The notes under the pieces are model-generated. The model saw only the letters and a program-made list of their open reading frames with translations, was not told the origin of the DNA and ran no database searches. A program made the position numbers and the translations under genes. Of a stretch of 14,224 bases of DNA, positions 1 through 6,536 are shown in pieces. Every line of letters begins with the position of its first letter. Positions within the stretch are counted from its first letter, which is position 1. The stretch is taken from assembly GCF_000718095.1 (NCBI RefSeq), contig NZ_JOEI01000049.1, positions 1-14,224 of the forward strand, in the 5' to 3' direction. Origin of the DNA: Streptomyces scopuliridis RB72 (lineage in GTDB: Bacteria; Actinomycetota; Actinomycetes; Streptomycetales; Streptomycetaceae).

Positions 1-835
1 CGACGGCGCCACCCTCCTCGGCACAGCAACCCTCAGCGGCGGAGTCGCCACGTTCAACGTCTCCACCCTCAGCGTCGGATCCCACTCCCTCACCGCCGTC
101 TACAACGGCAGCAGCAACTTCACCGGTTCGACGTCGCCCGTGGACATCCAGACGGTCACCCAAGCCGCCACCACCACGATGTTGACCTCGGCTCCCGACC
201 CCTCCGTCTTCGGACAGCCCAAAACCCTCACCGCCACCGTCACCGCCGTACCCCCCGGGGCAGGAACTCCGACGGGCACAGTCAGCTTCTTCGACGGCGC
301 CACCCTCCTCGGCACAGCAACCCTGACCGGCGGAGTCACCACCTCCCCCGACCCCTCCGTCTTCGGACAACCCAAAACCCTCACCGCCACCGTCACCCCC
401 GTACCACCAGGAGCAGGCACGCCGACCGGAACCGTCAGCTTCTTCGACGGCGCCACCCTCCTCGGCACAGCAACCCTCAGCGGCGGAGTCGCCACGTTCA
501 ACGTCTCCACCCTCAGCCACCCATCGACACCCAGACGGTGAACAAGGCCGCCACCACCACGGCCCTCACCTCGGCACCCAACCCGTCCACCTTCGGTCAG
601 CCTGTCACGCTGACCGCGACCGTCGCCGCGGTGCCACCCGGGGCCGGGACGCCGACCGGGACCGTCAGCTTCTTCGACGGCGCCACCCTCCTCGGCACAG
701 CAACCCTCAGCGGCGGAGTCACCACCCTCACCACCACCACCCTCAGCATCGGGTCCCACTCCCTCACCGCCGTCTACAACGGTGACGCGAGCTTCAACAC
801 CTCTACCTCACCCATCGTCACCCAGACGGTGACGA
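1..835 (+). repeat. Near-identical Ig-domain DNA repeats with deletions
   Basis: The block beginning cgacggcgccaccctcctcg occurs at 1, 292, 445 and 675. Bases 1-73 and 445-517 are identical over 73 bases. The intervals between copies are 291, 153 and 230 bases. Taking 291 (97 codons) as a full unit, the second interval lacks 138 bases (46 codons, in frame) and the third lacks 61 bases (out of frame). The junctions lie near 335-350 and 512-520. Confidence 0.85.
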
Positions 836-1161
836 GCGCAGCCCCCGCGCCCACCAACCTGACGGCCACATCGGCCACCGCCACCATCGGAACCGACAGG
901 CTGGCCCACATCCCCAGGCTTTCGGCGACGCTCACCGTGCTGAGCTCCGGAACCCCGGTACCCGGCCAGACGATCACCTTCAAGGTGGGCACCACGATTG
1001 TCGGCACCGCCGTCACGAACAGCAGTGGTGTGGCTCAGCTCAACAACGCCACGGTTGATCCGCAGACAATCATCCGCGCGGGCAGTCGTTACACGGCGAA
1101 CTTCGCCGGGACTTCAGCCTTCGCGGCGTCCACCGCGACAGCCACTCTCGTTCTCGCCTGA
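1..1161 (+). pseudogene. Ig-like repeat surface protein, 3' part, frameshifted
   Basis: This is the 3' end of a secreted or surface protein built from bacterial Ig-like repeats (Big_3_5 type). The gene starts before the window. Codons are open from base 2 to a stop at 539-541. The same protein then continues in the +1-shifted frame from about base 520 to the stop at 1159-1161. Each repeat carries the pattern FGQPxTLTATV, GTPTGTVSFFDGATLLGTATL and SHSLTAVYNG. After the last repeat comes a different Ig-like domain (about 840-1158) with PGQTITFKVGTTIVGTAVT. No LPXTG anchor or C-terminal membrane segment is visible. The frame break coincides with a 61-base shortfall between repeat copies, so it is either a real deletion or an assembly collapse of near-identical repeats. 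The role is inferred from the family: extracellular adhesion or spacer domains. Confidence 0.8.
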
Positions 1162-1191
1162 CCAACCGATCTGGAGAAGTCGACGCACCCG

Positions 1192-1230
1192 GTCCGGTAT
1201 CCGCGTAAACCCTTTACGCGGATACCGGAC
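1192..1230 (+). terminator. Strong hairpin terminator after Ig-like gene
   Basis: A perfect 18-bp inverted repeat (GTCCGGTATCCGCGTAAA at 1192-1209 and its complement at 1213-1230) surrounds a 3-base loop, CCC. It starts 30 bases after the stop codon. No clear T-run follows, which is common for terminators in high-GC actinobacteria. Confidence 0.8.
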
Positions 1231-1412
1231 TCTTGCGTGGCCAGGGCCTGTTTCCGACGCGCTGTGGGAACCGGCCCGAAGAGCATTGCAGCTATGTAGC
1301 GCCCAGCTGTTGATGGCCGTTCAGATTGTCTACGTCACGAGAACCCCACACGCGGCCATACGTGGCGAGCCTCTGTGCTCCACGTGGGTCAGCCGATGCG
1401 GGAATTCCGGGC

Positions 1413-1452
1413 GCGTCGCCCCATCCGACGATGCGTCGCCCCATCTGACGAC
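1413..1452 (+). repeat. Two tandem 20-bp repeats in YVTN leader
   Basis: gcgtcgccccatccgacgat (1413-1432) is followed directly by gcgtcgccccatctgacgac (1433-1452), with 18 of 20 bases identical. It lies about 180 bases upstream of the YVTN gene start. It may be a regulator-binding site or a neutral duplication. Confidence 0.7.
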
Positions 1453-1561
1453 TCCTCCTGCGGCCGTTGACCCGAAATCGGCCCTGCTCGTCCAGTCGAT
1501 CTCCTGTGGCACGACTCATAAGCGCACCGCAAGATCTTTACTGTCGGACCGCTCAAGTGTC

Positions 1562-1582
1562 GCGAGGCCGCCTCGGCCTCGC
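1562..1582 (+). promoter_or_regulatory. 9-bp hairpin in YVTN leader
   Basis: GCGAGGCCG (1562-1570) pairs perfectly with CGGCCTCGC (1574-1582) around a 3-base loop. It lies 50 bases upstream of the start codon. It could be an attenuator, a leader-stabilising stem or an operator. The role is not established. Confidence 0.5.
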
Positions 1583-1632
1583 AGAATCCTTGTTCTCGCT
1601 CCATCGGTGAGCCACAGCCTGTCAGGAGAGTT

Positions 1633-2763
1633 ATGTCTTCCACCCATGAAATGCCAAGGGAAAGCTCGGTGTCGGGCCGTGGATCTCCGAAGCCGTACAG
1701 CAGACGGCGCCGGGGGTGGGCCATCGGACTCGTGGTCGCGCTGTTCGCGGGCATTCTGCCGGCTGCTACCGCACAGGCTTCGACAAGCCATCCTTCGGTC
1801 CGCACGCCGACAGGGGGAGACGGAGAGGGCGCGGGATCCTCGAACGAAGAGGGAGCAGAATCCTCGAACGGGTCGGCAGGAGGCCGCCATCGTGCCTACG
1901 TGGTCAACCAGGGTTCCAACACGGTGTCCGTCATCAACACGAAAACCAGCAGAGCGACTGGCACCATCCCGGTCGGCACCACCCCGTTCGGGATCGCCCT
2001 CGACAGCAGACACGATCACGCCTACGTGACCAATCATGATTCGAACACGGTGTCCGTCATCAACACGAAAACCAACAAGGTGACCGGCGCTGTGCCGGTC
2101 GGCACGGGTCCCTTCGGTATCGCGGTGGACGACAAGCGCAGGCGCGCGTACGTGGCCAACGAAACTTCCGGCACGGTATCGGTGATCAACACGTTCACCA
2201 AGAGGGTGATCGGCACCGTGACCGTCGGCGGCAGCCCGTTCGGAATCGATGTGGACAGAAGCCGGGGCCGCGCGTACGTCACCAACATCGCCTCCGACAA
2301 CGTGTCCGTCATCAACACCGCCACCAACCAGGTGACCGCCACCATCTCGGTCGGAAACGCTCCGGTCGGGGTGGCTGTGGATCAGAACCGCCACCGCGCG
2401 TATGTGACCAATCAGGGGTCGAACACGGTGTCCGTGATCAACACGGCCAACAACACGCTGACCTCTTCCATTCCTGTTGGTAGTTCCCCGTTCGGCATCG
2501 CGCTCTGTTCATGGTACGGCCGGGCCTACGTGGCCAATCAGGGTGCGGACACGGTGTCGGTGATCAAGACGGCGAACAACACCGTTCCGACCTCAACCCC
2601 GGTCGGCAATGCCCCAACCGGAGTGGCCATCGACTCCCACCGCGGCCGCGTCTATGTGACCAACCTCCTCTCTGACAATGTGTCGGTCATCAACACCGCC
2701 ACCAACCGCGTATCGGCCACGATCCGAGTGGGCTCCAACCCATCCGGAGTAGCCATCCTCTAA
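1633..2763 (+). CDS. Secreted seven-bladed YVTN beta-propeller protein
   Basis: A 376-aa protein of the YncE-like/YVTN beta-propeller family. Residues 1-24 are polar and Arg-rich (SRRRRGW at 23-29). A hydrophobic stretch at about 29-45 leads to an AQA cleavage site near residue 49. A Gly/Ser/Glu/Asn-rich linker (about 51-84) precedes seven copies of a 42-residue unit: (A)YVTN, then SNTVSVINT, then a VG-x2-PFGIAVD turn. The last unit is five residues short, as expected when the N-terminal strand closes the propeller. The Arg cluster could allow Tat export, but no standard Tat motif is present. Family members are extracellular or periplasmic and usually mediate protein or ligand contacts. No catalytic residues are evident. 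The start is supported by AGGAGAG just upstream. A second Met at residue 7 is a possible alternative. It lies among other surface-protein genes. Confidence 0.9.
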   Translation: MSSTHEMPRESSVSGRGSPKPYSRRRRGWAIGLVVALFAGILPAATAQASTSHPSVRTPTGGDGEGAGSSNEEGAESSNGSAGGRHRAYVVNQGSNTVSVINTKTSRATGTIPVGTTPFGIALDSRHDHAYVTNHDSNTVSVINTKTNKVTGAVPVGTGPFGIAVDDKRRRAYVANETSGTVSVINTFTKRVIGTVTVGGSPFGIDVDRSRGRAYVTNIASDNVSVINTATNQVTATISVGNAPVGVAVDQNRHRAYVTNQGSNTVSVINTANNTLTSSIPVGSSPFGIALCSWYGRAYVANQGADTVSVIKTANNTVPTSTPVGNAPTGVAIDSHRGRVYVTNLLSDNVSVINTATNRVSATIRVGSNPSGVAIL

Positions 2764-2791
2764 GTACCGCAACCGCGTCTGCTGTGACGTC

Positions 2792-2953
2792 ATGTGCGAC
2801 TGGGACGTCGGCGAGGTGCTCGATGACATGCGGGAGTGTGTGATCGAGCACCTGGCGGCACCAGTACCCCCGCCGAACGAGGGAACAGCACGCCAATGGC
2901 GTAACTGCGGAAAACGTCGCTCGTTTCCCGAGAAGAATGCCCCATTCGGCTGA
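2792..2953 (+). CDS. Possible 53-aa Cys-containing small protein or remnant
   Basis: An ATG-started frame of 53 codons begins MCDWDVGEVLDDMREC and ends before the chaplin-like gene. The first 25 codons have strong GC third-position bias, with less in the second half. The frame stays open upstream of the ATG (KYRNRVCCDV) and overlaps the end of the YVTN gene, so it may be the tail of a decayed gene. I see no good ribosome-binding site and do not recognise the protein. Treat as tentative. Confidence 0.25.
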   Translation: MCDWDVGEVLDDMRECVIEHLAAPVPPPNEGTARQWRNCGKRRSFPEKNAPFG

Positions 2954-2981
2954 GTAGATTCACTTCTCATGGGAGGTCCCG

Positions 2982-3224
2982 GTGTCTTTCACAAAGAAGA
3001 TCCCGTTCGCCGTAGTTGCTGTCGGCAGTTTGATGATGGCAGGGGCGGGTGTGGCGTGCGCGGACAATAACGCCACGGCTATCAGCTTCCAGAACCCCGG
3101 ACTGCTGTCAGGGTTCAACGCTCCCAGCGTCCTGTCCGAGCCACTGAACAATTGCAGCAACAACACCCCGGCCGGCGCCAGCGTGCTCTCGGGGACCAGC
3201 GGGAATGCCTGCTTGAACAAATAG
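2982..3224 (+). CDS. Divergent chaplin-like small secreted protein
   Basis: An 80-aa protein starting at GTG, 5 bases after GGGAGG (2971-2976). The signal peptide is KK followed by a hydrophobic stretch ending GAGVACA (cleavage near residue 27). The mature part resembles chaplins (DUF320), the amyloid surfactants of Streptomyces aerial hyphae. It has NPGLLSG (38-44, compare SPGVLSG), two cysteines (C58, C77) 19 residues apart (18 in typical chaplins) and the terminal CLNK (compare CINK/CVNK). The Val-rich strand segment of classical chaplins is replaced by NAPSVLSEPLNN, and the GLLNPAF segment by Ser/Gly/Thr-rich sequence. Surface localisation is likely. Assembly into amyloid is doubtful. It is a separate transcription unit from the YVTN gene or follows it by 218 bases. 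Confidence 0.65.
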   Translation: MSFTKKIPFAVVAVGSLMMAGAGVACADNNATAISFQNPGLLSGFNAPSVLSEPLNNCSNNTPAGASVLSGTSGNACLNK

Positions 3225-3309
3225 CGCAGCCTCCACAAGGAGAGCGGCACGGAAGCAGACGTCCATCGCGCGCGGCCAGGCCCGAACGCGGGGAGAGGAA
3301 ATTCTCGAC

Positions 3310-3356
3310 CCCGTGTTCGGGTTTTCTGTCCGTGGTGAAGCCCCGGGGGACACGGG
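3310..3356. terminator. Possible terminator between convergent genes
   Basis: CCCGTGT (3310-3316) is complementary to ACACGGG (3350-3356), with CCCCGGGG in the intervening 33 bases. It sits between the convergent chaplin-like and cupin genes, where a bidirectional terminator would be expected. The arms are short and the loop long, so this is weak. The rest of 3225-3469 shows no convincing gene. Confidence 0.3.
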
Positions 3357-3469
3357 ACTCGGCTTGTGGAACCCGACTCAGTCGTCCGACGGGCCGTTCC
3401 CGGGGTCTGCAACTCGCTGTCCAGGATGTCGAAGAGTTCATCCGCCGTCACCGAACTCAAAGCGGCTCG

Positions 3470-3964
3470 TCACCGCGGCGGCCCCAGGATGATCTGTCCG
3501 TACTGTTCGGCGGACTCGGCCAGCCTCTCGGGCGTGATAGCGAAGTCCTTGGGCCGAGGGGTGGTGACATCGTGGCCGGCCTGCCGGAACATTCCCTCGA
3601 TGCCACCGGGGGTGGTGATCATCAGGAGGTCGGCGGTGTCCGAGGTGATGCGGTAGCCGTGCGGAATGTTCTTGGGCAGGTAGACGATGCCGCCCTCTGA
3701 CAGCTCCATCCGCTCCTCGCCGAGCCAGAGCAACGCCTCGCCCTTGATGAGCATGAAGATCTCATCTTCGCGGGTGTGCATGTGGAAGGGCGGCGCCTCC
3801 CCTTTGGCGACATCGAATCTCCCCACGGTGAGCTGACCCTCCGTGGCCTGGCTGTCGAGGAGGACGGAGAACGTGCCGCCGTCGAGCCATTCGAGCGTCT
3901 GCTGTTGTTCGGGCTGGGCCAGGAATGCCGTGGACACGGTGCAAGCCTTTGTTGTCTCGGCCAC
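3470..3964 (-). CDS. Single-domain cupin protein
   Basis: A 164-aa small cupin. Motif 1 fits the consensus G-x5-HxH-x4-E-x6-G exactly: G55, H61, H63, E68, G75. Motif 2 (GGIVYLPKNIPHGYRI) supplies H102. These four residues would bind a metal ion in the beta-barrel. A helical tail (about 140-164) follows. Related quercetinase- or ectoine-type cupins act as dioxygenases or isomerases on small organic compounds, but the substrate cannot be read here. The frame opens with GTG at 3964, with a poor ribosome-binding site. Another GTG at residue 10 (3937), 8 bases after AAAGG, is an equally good or better start. It lies 52 bases downstream of the alpha/beta hydrolase and is probably co-transcribed with it. 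Confidence 0.85.
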   Translation of the reverse strand: MAETTKACTVSTAFLAQPEQQQTLEWLDGGTFSVLLDSQATEGQLTVGRFDVAKGEAPPFHMHTREDEIFMLIKGEALLWLGEERMELSEGGIVYLPKNIPHGYRITSDTADLLMITTPGGIEGMFRQAGHDVTTPRPKDFAITPERLAESAEQYGQIILGPPR

Positions 3965-4016
3965 CCATGACGGTGGCCTACGGGGATGTGGATGGGGTCG
4001 GTGCGTTCGCTCGGGC

Positions 4017-4925
4017 CTACGCCAGGAACGGGGTGAGCACGGCGAGGAGGTCTTCGGGGAGCTCGTCGGGGATGTAGTGACCGCTGCCGGCGATCACCGC
4101 TTCCTCCACGTCGGGCACGACGGGGCGCAGGGTCTGCGCCAGGTAGCTCCCGACGCTGTACTCACCGCCGACGGCCAGTGCGGGCATCGTCAGGACACCG
4201 CCGGCCTCACCCCAGGCCCGGTTGTCCCGGCCGTCCTGAAGCAGCGTGCGGTAGTGCTCGAAGCCGCCGCGCAGGGCGTCCCGGCCGCGCAGGGACGTGG
4301 CGATGGTGTCGACCTCCTCCGGCGGGAAGGCCTTGGGGTTGGCCGCCATCTTCGCGAACCACCAGGTCAGGAAGGCCTTTTCGTTGCCGTGGAACAGCAG
4401 TTCCGGCGCCTCGGGGGTCATGAAGAGCCCGAAGTGGAAGAGGCCGCCCGACGCCGGGTCCATGATCTCCTCCAGGCCGTACCCGGGGACGGCCAGGTCC
4501 ACCAGGGCCAGCTTGTGCACCTTCTCGGGGTACAGGCGGGCGTAGGAGAAGGCGACCATGCCGCCGATGTCATGCCCGACCATGCGGACCGGACCGGTCA
4601 GTCCCAGGGCCTGGAGCAGCTCGTGCACGTCGCGTGCCTGGTTGTCCTTGTCGTAGCCGGCCTCCGTGACCGCCGAACCACCCGTACCGCGCAGGTCGGG
4701 AGCGACGACGGTGTACCCCAGGTCGGCGAGGGGCCGCAGCATGTACCGCCACTCACGCCACGTCTGCGGCCAGCCGTGCAGCAGCACGACGGGCTCGCCC
4801 GCGCCGCCCACGACGCTGTGTATCAGCGTGCCGTTCACCTCTCGGACGACCTGTGTGAAGCCCTCGGGGAGGTCGTCGTCGAAGGCCGGCTCGTTCGGGG
4901 TCGGGGTCTGCGGGGTGGTGCTCAT
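4017..4925 (-). CDS. Epoxide-hydrolase-type alpha/beta hydrolase
   Basis: A 302-aa alpha/beta-hydrolase fold protein with all landmarks of the epoxide hydrolase / haloalkanoate dehalogenase branch. The oxyanion motif HGWP is at 50-53. The nucleophile elbow GHDIGG carries Asp119 (not Ser). The catalytic His283 is in GSGHYIPDE. A lid contains GGFEHYR, whose Tyr225 could be the ring-opening residue. E255 after strand 7 may complete the triad. An Asp nucleophile forms an ester with the substrate that water then splits. Epoxide opening is most likely, with dehalogenation as the alternative. The start at 4925 was chosen because homologues begin near this point and a weak purine-rich site (GGAAAGAAGAAG) precedes it; the frame extends upstream to 5033. 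The protein is cytoplasmic. Confidence 0.88.
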   Translation of the reverse strand: MSTTPQTPTPNEPAFDDDLPEGFTQVVREVNGTLIHSVVGGAGEPVVLLHGWPQTWREWRYMLRPLADLGYTVVAPDLRGTGGSAVTEAGYDKDNQARDVHELLQALGLTGPVRMVGHDIGGMVAFSYARLYPEKVHKLALVDLAVPGYGLEEIMDPASGGLFHFGLFMTPEAPELLFHGNEKAFLTWWFAKMAANPKAFPPEEVDTIATSLRGRDALRGGFEHYRTLLQDGRDNRAWGEAGGVLTMPALAVGGEYSVGSYLAQTLRPVVPDVEEAVIAGSGHYIPDELPEDLLAVLTPFLA

Positions 4926-5000
4926 CACTTCTTCTTTCCGATGGGTTCCGATGCCGCAGGCGCTGAGGCCGGCGTGGGGTGCTGGGCGGGCGAGGTCGCG

Positions 5001-5040
5001 AGGCGGGGTGCGGGCTTGGCTTCGGCCCCGCACCCCGCCT
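5001..5040 (-). terminator. 14-bp hairpin between hydrolase genes
   Basis: AGGCGGGGTGCGGG (5001-5014) pairs perfectly with CCCGCACCCCGCCT (5027-5040) around a 12-base loop. On the minus strand it begins 21 bases after the stop of the YcaC-like gene and lies about 75 bases before the alpha/beta hydrolase. It should terminate or attenuate read-through. The downstream pair may therefore be expressed at a lower level or from its own promoter. Confidence 0.75.
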
Positions 5041-5060
5041 GGCCGTTTCGTCGGGCTGGT

Positions 5061-5648
5061 TCAGCTCTGAGGGAGGAGTTCCATGAGGATGTTGATGATC
5101 TTGCTGCCGTTTTCGGTGGTCCAGTTCTGGGCGAGTTCGGCGAGGAGCTGGTTGGTGGTGGTGATGGTGGCGCCGGCCTTGTCCATGCGGCGGATGGAGA
5201 TGTCGTCGGCGATCTTGGAGGGGGAGCCGCCGGCGTCGGCGACGACCTGGACCTGGTTGCCGGCGGCGAGGGCGGTGAGCGTGGGGTAGACGGTGCAGAC
5301 GTCATTGGTGACGCCGGCGATGATGAGGTTGGTGCGGCCGGTGGCCTTGACGGCGGCGGCGAAGTGTTCGTCGTCGAAGGCGTTGACGACGCCCTGGCGC
5401 TGGACGCGGGCGGCGAACTCCTCGGGCGCGATGTCCTTCAGCTCTGAGAGCAGGGGGCCCTGGGCGTATTCCTCCATGGAGGAGGTCAGGACCAGGGGGA
5501 TGTTCAGGGCCTTGGCGGCCTTGGCGAGGCCGAGGGCGTTGGCCTTCATCTCGTCGAAGGAGATGGAGGTGACCCAGCCCATGGTGCCGACCTGGTGGTC
5601 GATCAGGAGCATCGCGGTGTTGTCGGCGGTGAACGGCTGAGCGGACAT
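5061..5648 (-). CDS. YcaC-like isochorismatase-family cysteine hydrolase
   Basis: A 195-aa protein of the isochorismatase superfamily, closest in pattern to E. coli YcaC. Asp17 is in MLLIDHQ. RVQRQGVVNAFDDEHF matches the YcaC RPGNINAWDNEDF segment. The nucleophile Cys118 is in AGVTNDVC. Members are multimeric hydrolases of amide, carbamate or related bonds. YcaC itself has no firmly settled substrate. The ATG at 5648 follows GGAAGAGG with good spacing; the longer frame up to 5837 has an unlikely Arg/Pro-rich start. It is the first gene of a minus-strand group with the alpha/beta hydrolase and the cupin, though a hairpin follows it. A TTGG/CCAA-type palindrome lies 97 bases upstream, suggesting shared control with the oxidoreductases further along. 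Confidence 0.9.
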   Translation of the reverse strand: MSAQPFTADNTAMLLIDHQVGTMGWVTSISFDEMKANALGLAKAAKALNIPLVLTSSMEEYAQGPLLSELKDIAPEEFAARVQRQGVVNAFDDEHFAAAVKATGRTNLIIAGVTNDVCTVYPTLTALAAGNQVQVVADAGGSPSKIADDISIRRMDKAGATITTTNQLLAELAQNWTTENGSKIINILMELLPQS

Positions 5649-5744
5649 GAGAAGACCTCTTCCGGGGGTGTGGGGTGCTGGATGCGGATCGGTTGGCGGT
5701 TCCGGCGATCGGTGGTCCCGGCGATCCCGGCGATCGATGCGTTT

Positions 5745-5758
5745 ATTGGCCGACCAAT
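5745..5758 (-). promoter_or_regulatory. Operator-like palindrome upstream of YcaC-like gene
   Basis: ATTGG-CCGA-CCAAT is an inverted repeat with 5-bp arms, 97 bases before the start codon. It matches the arms and 4-base spacing of the TTGGTCGACCAA sites at 10359 and 11643. It stands in a short AT-richer stretch typical of a promoter. Only a single site is clear here; a possible second half-site (TGGTC, 5713) is weak. Confidence 0.6.
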
Positions 5759-6536
5759 CTTTAGTCGTCAGCGTACGCCATCGCGGAGCTATTCCCCAGC
5801 GGATCCACAAGTCGGTTCCGATCTCACCAGGCATCACCGCGCCTCCCCGGCCACCCAGCCACCGTGCGCTTCACACCCGGCCCACGCATCACGGAGAGGC
5901 CGGCCCGTCATGGGATCGGAACTCTCCCCACGGGACCCCGTCCGGGCCCTGCAACGAATCGCCACACGGATTTGATGCGATCCATCACCTACAGCACGGC
6001 GCGCGGCCGAGCGGCCCGGCCCCCGGAAGGCGACTGGAAGGCAACTGGAACCCTGTCACCGACAGCCTCCCCGCAGCCGGGGCGAGGGCGCCAAATATGG
6101 TCGGCCAATGTAATGGCGGACGGGACTTGCTCGCCGACTGGGCTGCCGGGAAGGCGACTGTCCATGAGGAGGCCCGAGAGAAGAGACAGGAGTCCACCGG
6201 TCCGCGGAGGACAGCCCATCGTGGGCGCTCGGGCCGCCGGCCCCAGGCCTTCACCGGCTCCGGTGGGCTGCCGACGCCCCTTCGACTCCGAGGACGGTCG
6301 CAAGTGCGGGGACTTCGCGCGGGAGAACAGAACACGCAGAAGACGGAAGGCGCCGATAAGCACTTCAACGCCCACCGACGGATGCGACAGCTGACCCGGG
6401 CGAAGTACTCGCCCAAGTCAGCCGTCGCGTCCGCTGGGACTCGCTCTTCGCCCCCATCCCCCCATGCGGGTGAAAACGCTACGCGACCACGATCCGCGGG
6501 CAAGCCGATCTCGACCGCCCGCCTGGTATGCCTATG
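5759..6536. other. Long gene-poor region
   Basis: About 780 bases with no convincing gene. Open frames exist on both strands but are Arg/Pro/Ser-rich, lack good ribosome-binding sites and match nothing I recognise. A short plus-strand stretch at about 6120-6200 (reading DLLADWAAGKATVHEEAREK) has coding-like composition and may be debris of a lost gene. An orphan operator copy lies at 6097-6109. Confidence 0.5.
6097..6109. promoter_or_regulatory. Orphan copy of the TTGG/CCAA operator
   Basis: ATGGTCGGCCAAT here is identical over 13 bases to the distal operator of the Old Yellow Enzyme gene (10326-10338). No intact gene starts beside it, so it may be a relic of a deleted promoter or a decoy. 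Confidence 0.45.

Larger units (their letters stand above)
1231..1632 (+). promoter_or_regulatory. Gene-free leader upstream of YVTN gene
   Basis: No convincing gene is present. The stretch must hold the promoter of the YVTN gene. A possible -35 (TTGACC, 1467-1472) has no good -10 partner. It contains a 20-bp tandem repeat (1413-1452) and a compact hairpin (1562-1582), listed separately. A ribosome-binding site, AGGAGAG, lies at 1624-1630, close to the ATG at 1633. Confidence 0.5.

Noticed and set aside
1..835. CRISPR-like array in the Ig-repeat region
   Set aside because: The repeats are in-frame coding units of 97 codons, not short repeats with unique spacers.
998..2029. Plus-strand open frame of 343 codons
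   Set aside because: It runs through the terminator and leader and overlaps the YVTN gene in another frame. The sequence is Arg/Ser/Pro-rich without any domain.
1516..2394. Minus-strand open frame of 292 codons with regular repeats
   Set aside because: Its periodic HVGxxVDDGHR pattern is the antisense image of the 42-residue YVTN repeats.
3843..5447. Plus-strand open frame of 534 codons
   Set aside because: It lies antisense to the cupin, alpha/beta hydrolase and YcaC-like genes. It arises from their GC-rich third positions and has no recognisable domain.
5985..6503. Minus-strand open frame of 172 codons in the gene-poor region
   Set aside because: It has no ribosome-binding site, low-quality composition and no recognisable motif. 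It was kept only as part of the gap note.
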